A stretch of DNA of 64,000 nucleotides. Source: Ruegeria atlantica. GTDB taxonomy: Bacteria > Pseudomonadota > Alphaproteobacteria > Rhodobacterales > Rhodobacteraceae. Shown piece by piece: positions 36,442 to 48,400 of this stretch. The notes below the pieces were generated by a model, which had not been told where the DNA came from, made no database searches, and was given only the letters and a program-made list of their open reading frames with translations. Position numbers and translations under genes: made by a program. The first letter of the stretch is position 1. Each line of letters starts with the position of its first letter. The stretch covers positions 806,001 through 870,000 of the forward strand of contig NZ_WQCG01000002.1 of NCBI RefSeq assembly GCF_013032505.1, in the 5' to 3' direction.

Positions 36442-39400
36442 GTGTCCAAGAAATCAAATTTGTTTTTGGCGGTCTCTTTTTTAGCATTGATTTCAACGCC
36501 TTTGGCTGCAGCGCCCACAGCGGATTCAAAAGTAGGCGACACGGTGTCAAACCCGGTGACAGGTATGGACACCACCGTGAGCACTCTGATAGTTGACCCG
36601 GCTTCAACGCCTACAGCCGGTACAACAGCATTTGTAGAGACGGCGGATGGCTATGTTTTTCTGGTCAAAGATGTAGGCGATACAATCTACAATTCCGACA
36701 ATCCGCCGCTTGCCTTTGAGATTGTCTCCATTTCCGGAACAACCGCTCAGATCAGCAATTCAGAAGCAACCGGAACGGCAAGTTTATCTACACAGCTGAC
36801 AACGTCTCAATACAATAGCAACTTCAATAGTTCCGGCACCCCCGGCGCTGTAACGCCACCCGAGGACGTTTCAGGGCCAAACGGTGTAAGCCAAGTTGTC
36901 TACGGTCGGGACGGCAGCAACGGCCGAGACGGTGCGTTGGTTGTTCCGCCCAGCTCGGGCGGTAATGGCGCAACTGGACCGACGCAAACAAAAACCCTTA
37001 GCAGTGATGTCAACGCCACCAGCAACATAGGGTGGCAGGTCGGCAGCGTCGGCGGCGATGGCGGCAACGGTGGTGACTCCTATCTGAGCTTTTGGGACGG
37101 ACGCGATGGCGGCGATGGCGGCAAGGGCGGCACCGTCAACGCAACACAGTCCAGCAGCAGCACAATCCAAACCTCGGGCAGTGGCAATTACGGCATTTTC
37201 GCATTCAGTCGAAGTGGCGAGGCTGGGAATGGCGGCAGCGGGTTCGCCGCCCCCGGCGGTGGTACTGGCGGGCATTCAGCGGATGGCGGCAACGTGACCG
37301 TCACGCAGAGAGGTGAGATTTCGACGTCCGGAGATTCCGCAGATGGTATCTATGCACTGAGCGTTTCGAACAATGGTGGCAATGGTGGCGCGCAGTGGGG
37401 CCTGGTAGGATCTTCAGGTGACGGCGGCTATGGCGGCAGCGGCGGAGCTGTGACAGTCAATACCACATCAACTGGCAGCATTCTGACAACCGGCGACTAT
37501 GCGAACGGGATTTATGCACAGTCGATTGGGGGTTCGGGTGGGTCCGCAGGGACCAGCGGCAACCTATTGGTGTCCTTGATCGGCGGTGCCGACAACGGCG
37601 GTAACGGCGGGACGGTCACGGTTTCCCATGCTGGCGCCATTGAGACACAGGGCGACTTTTCGCGCGGGATTGTGGCGCAGTCCATTGGCGGCGGCGGTGG
37701 GTCTGGCGGAACAGGAGGTGGCTTGGTTTCGCTGTCTCTGGGCGGGGTCGGATCGAATGGTGGCAGCGGCAGCGCCGTTAGCGTGACGGTTCAGGGCAGC
37801 GGCAGCATTCTCACCTCAGGCAAAGGTGCCGATGGGGTCATGGCGCAATCTATTGGCGGCAGTGGTGGCACGGGTGCGAACTCATACGGGTTGGTCGCAA
37901 TCGGTGGCACCGGGTCAAGAGGAGGCACAGGAGCTGCAGTAAGCGTCAGTAACTACGGACAAATCCAGACCGGGGGCGACGGCGCGCGCGGAATCATCGC
38001 TCAGTCGATTGGCGGCGGTGGCGGCGACGGTGGCTCGTCCGCCGGAATGGTATCCGTTGGCGGAAACGGCAGCGGCGGTGGCGCTGGATCAACTGTGACC
38101 ATCGTCAATGACGGGATCATTACCACGACCGGAGACGATGCGATGGGCATTCTGGCCCAGTCCATCGGCGGTGGTGGCGGCAATGGCGGTTCTTCCGGAG
38201 CGGTCGGCGCATTCGTGGGCGTTGCCATCGGCGGCGATGGCGGGTCCGGAGGCAAAGGCGGCGACGTGAACGTCACATTGTCGAACACAGACAACAGTCA
38301 GCCATCTGCAATTCAAACCTCAGGCGATCGCTCCACTGGTGTGTTCGCACAATCCGTCGGCGGCGGTGGCGGCAATGGCGGCGGCGCTGTTTCAGTAGCG
38401 GTCGGTGCGTTTGGCGCGGCTTCGGTCTCGGTTGGTGGCTCGGCCGGCAGTGGCGGCGACGGCGGCGATGTGTCAATCAGCGGCAGCGGGTCTGCATCTG
38501 TGCAGACCGGCGGCGACGATGCAATTGGCGTCATGCTGCAATCCGTTGGCGGCGGCGGCGGCAATGGTGGATATGCGGTTTCTGTTGCAGTGTCTGGCGG
38601 CCCGGTTTCGGGCTCTTTGGCAGTTGGTGTCGGCGGCGATGGTAGCACGGGTGGCAAAGGCGGCACGGTCACGGTCGGCCAGTTTGACGGCAGTGGTTCT
38701 CCGACGGCTGCGGGGTTTGAAGGCACCGTTGTCACAACCGGCAACCGCTCGACCGGTATGCTGTTTCAATCCGTTGGCGGCGGTGGTGGTAATGGCGGCT
38801 TGGCTGTGGCGGCAACCGGTGGTGCCTCGGCGCTGTTTTCCGGCAATGTCTCTGTTGGTATCGGCGGTGAGGCTGGCAGTGGCGGCGACGGCGGCGATGT
38901 GCAGGTCTATACCAAGGCTGACATCACGACGACGGGAACCAGTTCGAGCGCTTTGATCGCGCAATCCGTCGGCGGTGGCGGCGGCAATGGCGGTGGCAGC
39001 ATCGCAGCCGGTGTCAGCGCAAGCGGCGTGGCGGCAATTGGGATCAACGTGGGTGTTGGCGGAGATGGCGGCGGTGCCGGAATCGGCGGCGACGTCACCC
39101 TGATTGCAGGCGGGACAAACATCGAAACCAGCGGAGCGTTTTCCAGCGGTGTTGTCGCACAGTCCGTGGGTGGCGGCGGCGGCAATGGCGGCTACAGCGT
39201 CGGCGCGAGCGCCGATATTGGCGGGGCGGCTGCTGGGTCTGTCAGTGTGGGCCTTGGCGGCAAAGCCGGCGGTGGCGGTGACGGCGGCGCAGTAACCGCA
39301 CAGGTTGACGCAAACGTCACAACGCGGGGCGATGACTCTGGTGCTGTTGTAGTTCAGTCCATCGGTGGCGGTGGTGGCAATGGCGGCTTCAGTGTTGCCG

Positions 39401-42400
39401 CGGGTCTGGCCGCAGGCGGTGCCGGTGCAGGAACCGTTGGTGTCGGACTTGGCGGCGAAGGCGGCAGCGGCGGTATCGGCGGCAGCGTGACCGGTGTTCT
39501 TGTCAACGGTGATGTCCGCACCGAAGGTCTGCGCTCGACAGGTGTTGTGATCCAGTCCATCGGCGGTGGCGGTGGTAATGGCGGCTTTAACGTGACGGCC
39601 GGTGTGGCCGCTGGCGGTGCAGGCGCTGGTGCGATTGGTGTCGGACTTGGCGGCGGCGGTGCAACAGGTGGCAATGGCGGCATTGTTGAAGGACAGGTCG
39701 TGGGCAACGTGACCACGCTTTCCGACAATTCCAGCGGTGTCGTATTCCAATCTATCGGCGGCGGTGGCGGCAATGGCGGTTTCAACGTAACCGCCGGGGT
39801 AGCCGGTGCAGGCGCTGGTGGCGGCGCGGTTACGGTTGGCTTGGGCGGCGACGCGTCCGGCGGTGGGATCGGTCGTTCCGTGACTGGTCGGGTTAGCGGA
39901 ACTGTCAGCACGGCCGGTGCGGATTCAACAGCGGTTCTGGCGCAATCCGTCGGCGGCGGCGGCGGTAATGGAGGCTTTAATGTCAGCGCCTCACTCGCGG
40001 GCGCGGGTGTGGGCAGCGGTGCCGTCTCAGTTGGGCTGGGCGGCAGCGGCGGCACAGGTGCAACTGGTGGCACGGTAAATCTGACAACCACGGATGCAAT
40101 CGAAACGGCTGGGGACAGGTCGTCCGGCGTAGTCGCTCAGTCCATTGGCGGCGGCGGCGGCAATGGCGGCTTCAACGTCTCGGGCACTGGCGCCGGCGCC
40201 GGTGTTGGATCCGGCGCAGTTAGCGTGGGGCTTGGCGGCAACGGAGCCGGAGGCGGCGATGGCGGCGCGGTTACGCTGACCTCAGGCGGGACCATCCTGA
40301 CGCAGGGCGACTCGTCGACGGCGTTTCTGGCCCAATCTATCGGTGGCGGCGGCGGTAACGGCGGATTCAACGTGAGCGCTTCGGTCCAGGGATCTGGCGT
40401 TGGCGGGGGCGGAGTCTCGGTTGGCCTTGGTGGCGATGGCGCAGGCGGGGGAGACGGTAACACCGTCATCGCGACGTCCAACAATGCGGTTGAAACCCTT
40501 GGTGATCAGTCCTCGGGCGTAGTGGCGCAATCCATCGGCGGCGGCGGCGGCAATGGCGGATTCAATGTTTCTCCGGTTCTGTCGGGTGCAGGAACGGGTA
40601 GTGGCGCGGTCAGCGTCGGATTGGGCGGATCGGGTGATACGGGCGGTGATGGCGGAAACGTGACACTGACGTCAAACGGCACCATTCTGACTGACGGCTT
40701 TGCCTCTGGCGGTTTTGTGGCGCAATCCCTTGGCGGTGGCGGTGGTAACGGCGGCTTTAACGTCTCGCCGACCCTGTCAGGTGCAGGCGTCGGAGCGGGT
40801 TCAGTTTCGGTTGGGCTAGGAGGTTCAGGCGGCAGCGGAGGCGACGGCAGCCTGGTGACCGCGAGCACAACAGCCAACGTTGTGACCAAAGGCGATGCTT
40901 CAGTTGGTATTCTGGCACAGTCCGTTGGCGGTGGCGGCGGCAATGGGGGCTTTAACATTTCGCCTGCATTGGCTGGTGCGGGCACCGGGTCAGGCGCGAT
41001 CAGTGTCGGTCTGGGCGGGTCTGGTGGTAGCGGTGGCACCGGGGGTGTTGTTGGACTGACCGTCGCGAATAGTGTGCAAACCGAAGGCGCGCAATCGAGC
41101 GCGGTTGTTGCTCAGTCCATCGGCGGCGGCGGCGGCAACGGTGGTTTCAACGTATCGGCATCCGTCGGTGGCGCGGGCACCGGTTCTGGCGCAGCTGCTG
41201 TGGGTCTAGGTGGCCGGGGAACCGGCGGAGGCGATGCCTCAGCGGTAACCGCAAACGTGACCGGAAACCTTGTGACGCTGGGCGAAACCTCGACCGGTTT
41301 GCTGGCGCAGTCCGTCGGCGGCGGCGGCGGTAACGGTGGAATGAATATCTCGGTCGCGGTTGCGGCCGCTGGCACTGGATCGGGCGGCGCATCCGTTGGT
41401 CTGGGGGGCGCATCCGGAACGGGCGGCGACGGTGGCACGGCGGAGGCCACACTGAACGGCAACGTCTCGACCCAAGAGGATGAGTCCAGTGGCTTTATCG
41501 TTCAAAGCCTTGGCGGCGGCGGTGGCAATGGCGGTATGAACGTGTCCGCCACTGTCACAGTTGCCGGAACCGGCAGCGGTGGTGCCTCGGTCGGGCTAGG
41601 CGGAAGCGGCGGCAGCGGCGGCAACGCGAACACGGCTAACGGGACGGTCGTGGGTAACGTGACCACGGCAGGTGACAACTCAGGTGGTGTTTTGGTTCAG
41701 TCCGCTGCGGGCGGCGGTGGCAACGGTGGGCTGAATGTTTCGGCCGCCGTGAACATCTCGGGCACGGGCGGCGGCGCAATTGGCGTTGGCATCGGTGGGT
41801 CCGGCGGTGACGGCGGGAATGCAAGTACGGCCACCGGCTCGGTTACCGGGGACGTAATCACAGGCGGCGACAACTCTACCGGTGTTCTGGTTCAGTCTGT
41901 CGGCGGCGGCGGTGGCAATGGTGGCGTCAACATTTCAGGTGCTCTCAGCATTGCGCGTACGGGATCCGGCGCGGCAGGTATCGGGGTTGGCGGCTTTGGC
42001 GGCAGCGGCGGCACGAGCGGTGCGGTCAGCAATACGTTCTCGGGCAATGTCAGCACATCCGGAACGCGTTCGGCCGGGATCATCGCGCAGAGCCTCGGCG
42101 GTGGCGGCGGTAACGGTGCCACGAATATTTCCGGCGCGATTTCGGTCGCCAGCAACTACTCTGGCGGTCTTGGGATCGGTGTTGGTGGTTTTGGTGGCGA
42201 CGGTGGTGCAGCCGACAATGTCACGCAGCAAGTCACAGGCGATGTCACAACGACAGGGGATGACTCAGTTGGCATTCTGACGCAAAGCCTTGGTGGTGGC
42301 GGCGGCAATGGTGGCACCAGCATTTCATCCGCCCTGTCCTTGTCCCGGTCGGCCAACGCGGCCGTGGCCATTGGTGTTGGCGGCTTTGGCGGTGGCGGTG

Positions 42401-45400
42401 CAGATGCCGGTGCGCTTGTGCAATCGACCATCACCGGCGGCGTCTCGACCAGCGGCGATCGCAGCACCGGGATTCTGACACAAAACCTTGGCGGCGGTGG
42501 CGGCAATGGCGGAACGAATATCTCAGCCTCACTGGGTATCAGCCAGGAAAATGGCGGATCCGTCAGCCTGGGCGTTGGTGGGTTCGGTGGCGGTGCCGGC
42601 AATGCTGGCGCAGTGATCAGCACATTGCGGTCCCGTACGGATGGCAGCGGAACGACGTCGGTTGTTACATCCGGTGCTGACAGTATCGGTGTCATGGCGC
42701 AATCCGTTGGTGGCGGCGGCGGTAACGGCGGTCTCAACGTCTCGGGTGCCGTGAACCTGACTGGTAAATCTGGTGCGGCGGTGGCTTTGGGCCTCGGCGG
42801 CTTTGGCGGCGGCGGCGGTGATGCCGGAGCTGTAACACTGGATGTTGAAAGCGATGTTGTAACCGCTGGTGACGGGTCGCATGGCATTTTCGCACAGAGC
42901 CTCGGCGGCGGTGGCGGCACTGGAGGTGTGAATATCTCTGGCTCTCTTGCGCTGACAAAACCCTCGGGGTCGGACACTATTTTCTCGGTCGCGGCTGGCG
43001 TCGGCGGGTTTGGTGGATCGGGCGGTGATGCCAGCGATGTTGATCTGGACTACACGGGGAACATTCAGGCCGTTCCGATGGTCGAGCAATCCGATGGCAC
43101 ATTTGAGGTTGATCAAAGCAAGGGCGCCAGCGGTATCATTGCGCAATCGCTGGGTGGCGGTGGCGGTAATGGCGGCACCAATGTGTCCGGCGGTATCGCG
43201 ATCAGCGGCAAGCCTGGTGCCGGCCAAACAGATAGCAGCAAGTCTTACGCGGTCGTCGTTGGCGTTGGTGGCTTTGGCGGTGGCGGCGGTGATGCCGGAA
43301 ACGTAGATGTGAATATTGGTGCCGGAAGCACAATCAAGGCCCATGGCACCGGACAATCCGGCCTGTTGGCGCAATCCGTTGGCGGCGGAGGCGGCAATGG
43401 CGGTCTGAATGTGTCGGGCGGGATCGTGTCCGACAGCTCTCTGATTGTTGGTGTTGGCGGATTTGCGGGTGACGGTGGCAAGGCTGGTGATGTGACGGTT
43501 ACATCCCAAGCGGACATCACGGTCACAACGAACCCGGATGACATCTCGGTCCCCGATACAACCACGTTTGAAGACAAGCTACGCGATTTCCTCGGCGACA
43601 CGATTGTCGACGATACGGAAGAGATGGTGTCGGACTTTGGTCTCGAACGCCTGTTTATCGATATGGGCGTCTTCAACGAAGAAAAGCCTGACACTGATGG
43701 CTCGGCCGGTTTGTTGGCGCAGTCCATCGGCGGCGGTGGCGGCAATGGCGGTCTGAACGTTTCGGGCGGCATTGCGCTAAGCAAGGATGGCAAGATCCCA
43801 TCGGTCACCTTCGGTGTTGGCGGATTTGGTGGCGACGGTAATGTTTCCGGTGATGTGACCGTTGATCATACCGGTGCTGTGTCCGTGGCGGGCAACTGGA
43901 AACACGGCGTTTTGGCCCAGTCCATCGCTGGCGGCGGCGGCAACGGCGCGCTCAACGTGACCGGACAACTGAACTATGGCGACTCCAACAACTCAGACGG
44001 CAAAACCGATTTGAGCATCGTGGGTGGTTTGGGCGGCCACGGCGGAACCGGCGCGGATGCCGGTGATGTCCAGGTCACGCAATCCGGCGCTATCTCGACA
44101 AACGGGTATCACGCGCGCGGTGTCTTTGCGCAAAGCATCGGCGGCGGCGGAGGAACCGGTGGGATCAATGCGACGTTCGTTGGCACCAAAGACAGCTCAC
44201 CGATTGCCATGGGCATCGGCGGCTTTGGCGGCGGTGGCGGAGACGCAGGCGATGTCACTGTGGCGCGGGGCACCACTGCTTTGGCGGCAGGGACCATCAC
44301 AACTGACGGTGTTGGTTCGCATGGCATCGAAGCCTCTAGCATTGGCGGTGGTGGCGGAGATGCCGGCATCAACGCGGTTGTGGGCATCAGCAAGACCAAC
44401 GGCAGTCAGAGCAACGGCGGCACCGGCGATTCATCCGACCGCAAAACACCGACCAACACGGGCGTAGATGACTCGGTAATTGCCAATTACAACAACGTGC
44501 TAGATGAGCTTGAAGGCAAGGTGAATCCGGCGGATTCTTCTGGCAACAAATCTGGCATGTCGGCTGTTGTTGCCATCGGTGGTGATGCCGGAACTGCAGG
44601 GGATGGCGGCACAGTCGATATTGACAATTACGGCGATATCCTCACGAAACAGGACGGCAGTCATGGTGTATTCGGCCAATCCATTGGCGGCGGCGGCGGA
44701 AACGCAGCACTGAACCTGGCATTCGCCTACGAACTGTCATCGAACCAATCCAACAAAGGTTTTGGTCTTGCTGTAGGCGGCGGCACCGGTGAGGGCGGCA
44801 TCGGCGGCGCAGTCGATGTGCGAAACACCGGCGATATCTCTACGCTCGGCGCGGATTCACATGGCCTGTTCGCCCAATCCGTTGGCGGCGGAGGCGGCAA
44901 CGCGGGGTATAACTCTGCCTCGACTTCTGTGGATGGCGGCAACGTCAATATCCAGATCGGTCGGACCGGAGGTACCGGTGGCAGCGGCGGTGATGTTTAT
45001 GCCAGCTCGGACGGCATCGTCAGCACCGCAGGCGACCGGTCTTACGGGTTCTTTGCCCAATCCATTGGCAACGGCGGCGGCAATTCGTCCTCGATCTCAG
45101 CCAGCATCGGTACGCCAAAGACCGGCGACAGCAAAGGCAACAAGGCCAGCGTGTCGGTCGGTTTGGCCGGCGGCACTGGCGGAGCGGCAGGTGATGTAAC
45201 ATCCGTTATTGCCGGGACCGTGGTCACTCAGGGTGACGACGCCCATGCAGTGTTCGCCCAATCCGTTGGCGGCGGAGGCGGCAACGGCGGCAAGGCCAGC
45301 AACTCGGCCGGTGGCGGGATTTCAGCATCACTTTCCATCGGCGGCACCGGAGGCACCGGAGGCGTTGGCGGCAAAGTCGATGTGACGAGCTCTGCGCGAA

Positions 45401-48400
45401 TTTCAACGTCGGGCGAGCGCTCGATCGGCCTGCTGGCGCAATCGGTGGGCGGCGCAGGCGGCACCGGTGGTATGGTGCAGGCGGGTCAGAGTAATCTGGA
45501 TACGATCAAATCCTTCATCAGCCCATCAACCGTTGGGACGGCAGCTTCGATCAATATCGGGGGCACCGGCGGAGACGGTATGACTTCGGACACGGTAACA
45601 GTTGTGAATGATGGCATAGTCACGACTGCCGGCATGATGGCGCATGGTATCTATGCGCAATCCGTGGGCGGCGGCGGCGGCATGGGTGGTCTGGTAGAAA
45701 ACCGTATCATCAACCTTCGCAAAGAGATCGGCAACACGGCGACAATTTCCATTGGCGGCAATGGCGGCACCGGCGCGATGTCTGCAGCAGTTTCGGTCAC
45801 CAACCGAAATATAATCGCAACGGAGGGCGACAAATCCATCGGCATTTACGCGCAGTCTGTCGGCGGTGGCGGCGGTGACGCGCAGCAGGTGCGCAACATC
45901 ATTCTGGGACGGTCCTCGGACGGGGCGACCACAAACGCCATTCTGATCGGTGGCTCGGGTGGTACCGGCGGCTCTGGCAGCACGGTGACTGTCGTCAATG
46001 AAGCGGATGCCAATATCCTTACCACTGGCAAGGAAAGCCACGGTATCTTTGCGCAATCCGTTGGCGGTGGCGGCGGCAACGGTGGTTCCACGATCTCGGT
46101 CGACGGGCGCTATGGCGGGGCTGAGGCGTCCACACGGCGAGCCTTGCAATTCGGGCTGGGCGGATCGGGCGGCACCGGCGGAACTGGTGGCGACGTCTCG
46201 GTTACGAATGCCGGGACGATCTTGACGACCGGTGATGGTGCGCATGGTATCTTCGCGCAGTCCGTCGGTGGCGGTGGCGGCAATGGTGGCAGCTCGATGA
46301 CCGGGACGCTGCGGTTGAAAACCGGGGACAACAGCTCTCCGACGGCACAGCTGAACATCGGTGGCTCGGGCGGCAGCGGTAATGTCGCAGGCAACGTGGT
46401 TGTTACGAACAGCGGTAATATCCGAGTTGATGGCACGGGTGCATACGGCATCATGGCACAATCCGTTGGCGGTGGCGGCGGCAATGGCGGTCTGGCCGTT
46501 GCGATGGATGTCAACGACCTCAAGAACACCATGACAGGAAAATCCTATTCGAAGATCGCTATTGGCGGATCGGGCGGGGATGGCTCAGATGGCGGAGACG
46601 TGACGGTGAACCATACCGGAGCGATTGTCGTGAATGCGGACAACGGATTCGGCATCTTCGCACAATCTGTCGGCGGCGGCGGCGGCAACGCCGGATATTC
46701 GGTATCGTCTCCGTTGGTTTCAGCGCTGGATTACACGGTCTCGCAATTGCTTGGTGCACGCGAAGGGACCACTGGGTCGGTGGGAACCGTTACCGTGAAT
46801 TCGACCGGCGACATTCTTGTGAATGGATCCGGGAGCGAGGCCATCTTTGCACAATCAGTGAATGGCGGCGGCGGCAATGTGGAATCCTCGGTTGATTTCA
46901 CAACCGAAACTGCCAGCGCCGACGGCACTGGGACTGTCTATATCAGCGATATCTCTCTGGGTGGCGACGAAGTCTCGGATACCGCAGGCAACCAGATCAC
47001 GCAGTCGCATATTGGTAACATCGCGACGACAAGCGACCGCTCAACTGGTTTGATGTTGCAAAGCGTTGGCGGTGGCGGCGGCACTTCTGCGAACAATATC
47101 GGTGTTCAGGACGGTGACGGAATCGATATCACCGGACGCCTGGGTGCGATCAACACGGATGATGCCAGCGGCGGAAACGTGAGTGGCAGCAGGACGGGCG
47201 ATGTGGGAACCGACGGCGCGTTTTCGACGGCAGGAACGACGCAATCCATCGGCGGCGGCGGCGGCAAACTTGTTCTGAACAGTACCGGCACAGCGGATGC
47301 AAACAAAGCGGCTTCGCTGATCCTGGGCTCTGACCCCAGCTTCAACAATGATGGCGGTGATATCGCGCTGTCATTGGACGGAGATGTATTCACCAGCGGC
47401 GACCGTTCATTTGGTCAAAGCGTCCAGAGTATCGGCGCAGGCGGTGGTGAAGTTGTCATCGCGGGTTTGGGACAGGCCGATGTGACGCTTGGTGCGCAGG
47501 ATGGATCGACCGGTGATGGCGGTGACGTCGACTTTGCCAATACTGGCGACATGACCACCAGCGGCAACGGATCACACGGGTTCGTCATTCAAAGCATCGG
47601 TGGCGGTGGTGGCCTTGTGTCGACAGACATGGAAGCCAGCAAAATCGCCGTGGACCTATCATCCAACAATGGTGGCGATGGTGGCGACATCGGATTTACA
47701 CAATCCGGCAACATCGTCACCACCGGCGAAAACGCGATTGGTGTCGTTGCACAATCGCTAGGCGGCGGCGGTGGCATGGTGGACTCAGTCTTCCGTGGGT
47801 CCGCAGGTGGTGCCGGTGCCGGCGGCGCGATTGATATGGCGCTGGACGGCAATATCCTATCCGTCAGCGAAGGCGGCATTGGTGTTCTGGCCCAATCTCA
47901 AGGACGCGACGGGGCCGGTCCAATCACGCTTGGGTTCAACGGTGTCGTCATGGGCGGCACTGGCCAGACGAACGCTGTTGCATCAATCGTCGTGGAAGGT
48001 GGTGCGAACAACGCGCTGACTTTGTCCAAGGACACCATGCTGCTTGCCGGGAATAACCAGCTAATCAACGGCGGTGACGGGAACGAGCAGATTTCGTTGG
48101 CGGGTAAAGCGCTTGGCAATCTGGATCTTGGAACCGGTACCAACGTCCTGACGGTCGAGGAAGAAGGTGCGTTTTATGCGCTGGATACGATCAATCTTGG
48201 CACTGACGGATTGATGCAGGTGAATGGCGACTTTGTCTTAGGGGCGAACTGGGGCCTGAATACAGACATGACACCAAACGTTCAGGCGGGTGACTTTGTC
48301 TTTACCGGGAATGTCAGCCAGACTACGAACCTGACCGGAAGTCTGGCCCTGGGTGCGACGGCATCCTCGACCTTCGATGTGTATTTCCTGACCAGCGGCG

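Noticed and set aside
39553..42282. Idea that the homogeneous repeat core is an assembly collapse or expansion artefact
   Set aside because: Units differ at many synonymous positions and in inter-motif residues, which an assembly duplication would not produce; still worth confirming with long reads.
38473..46532. Many long minus-strand open frames (up to 425 codons) rich in Pro, with PPLPPPPPTD repeats, opposite the autotransporter
   Set aside because: They are the antisense image of GGC/GGT glycine codons in the repeat array. They have no ribosome sites, follow the 195-bp repeat and share no protein family.
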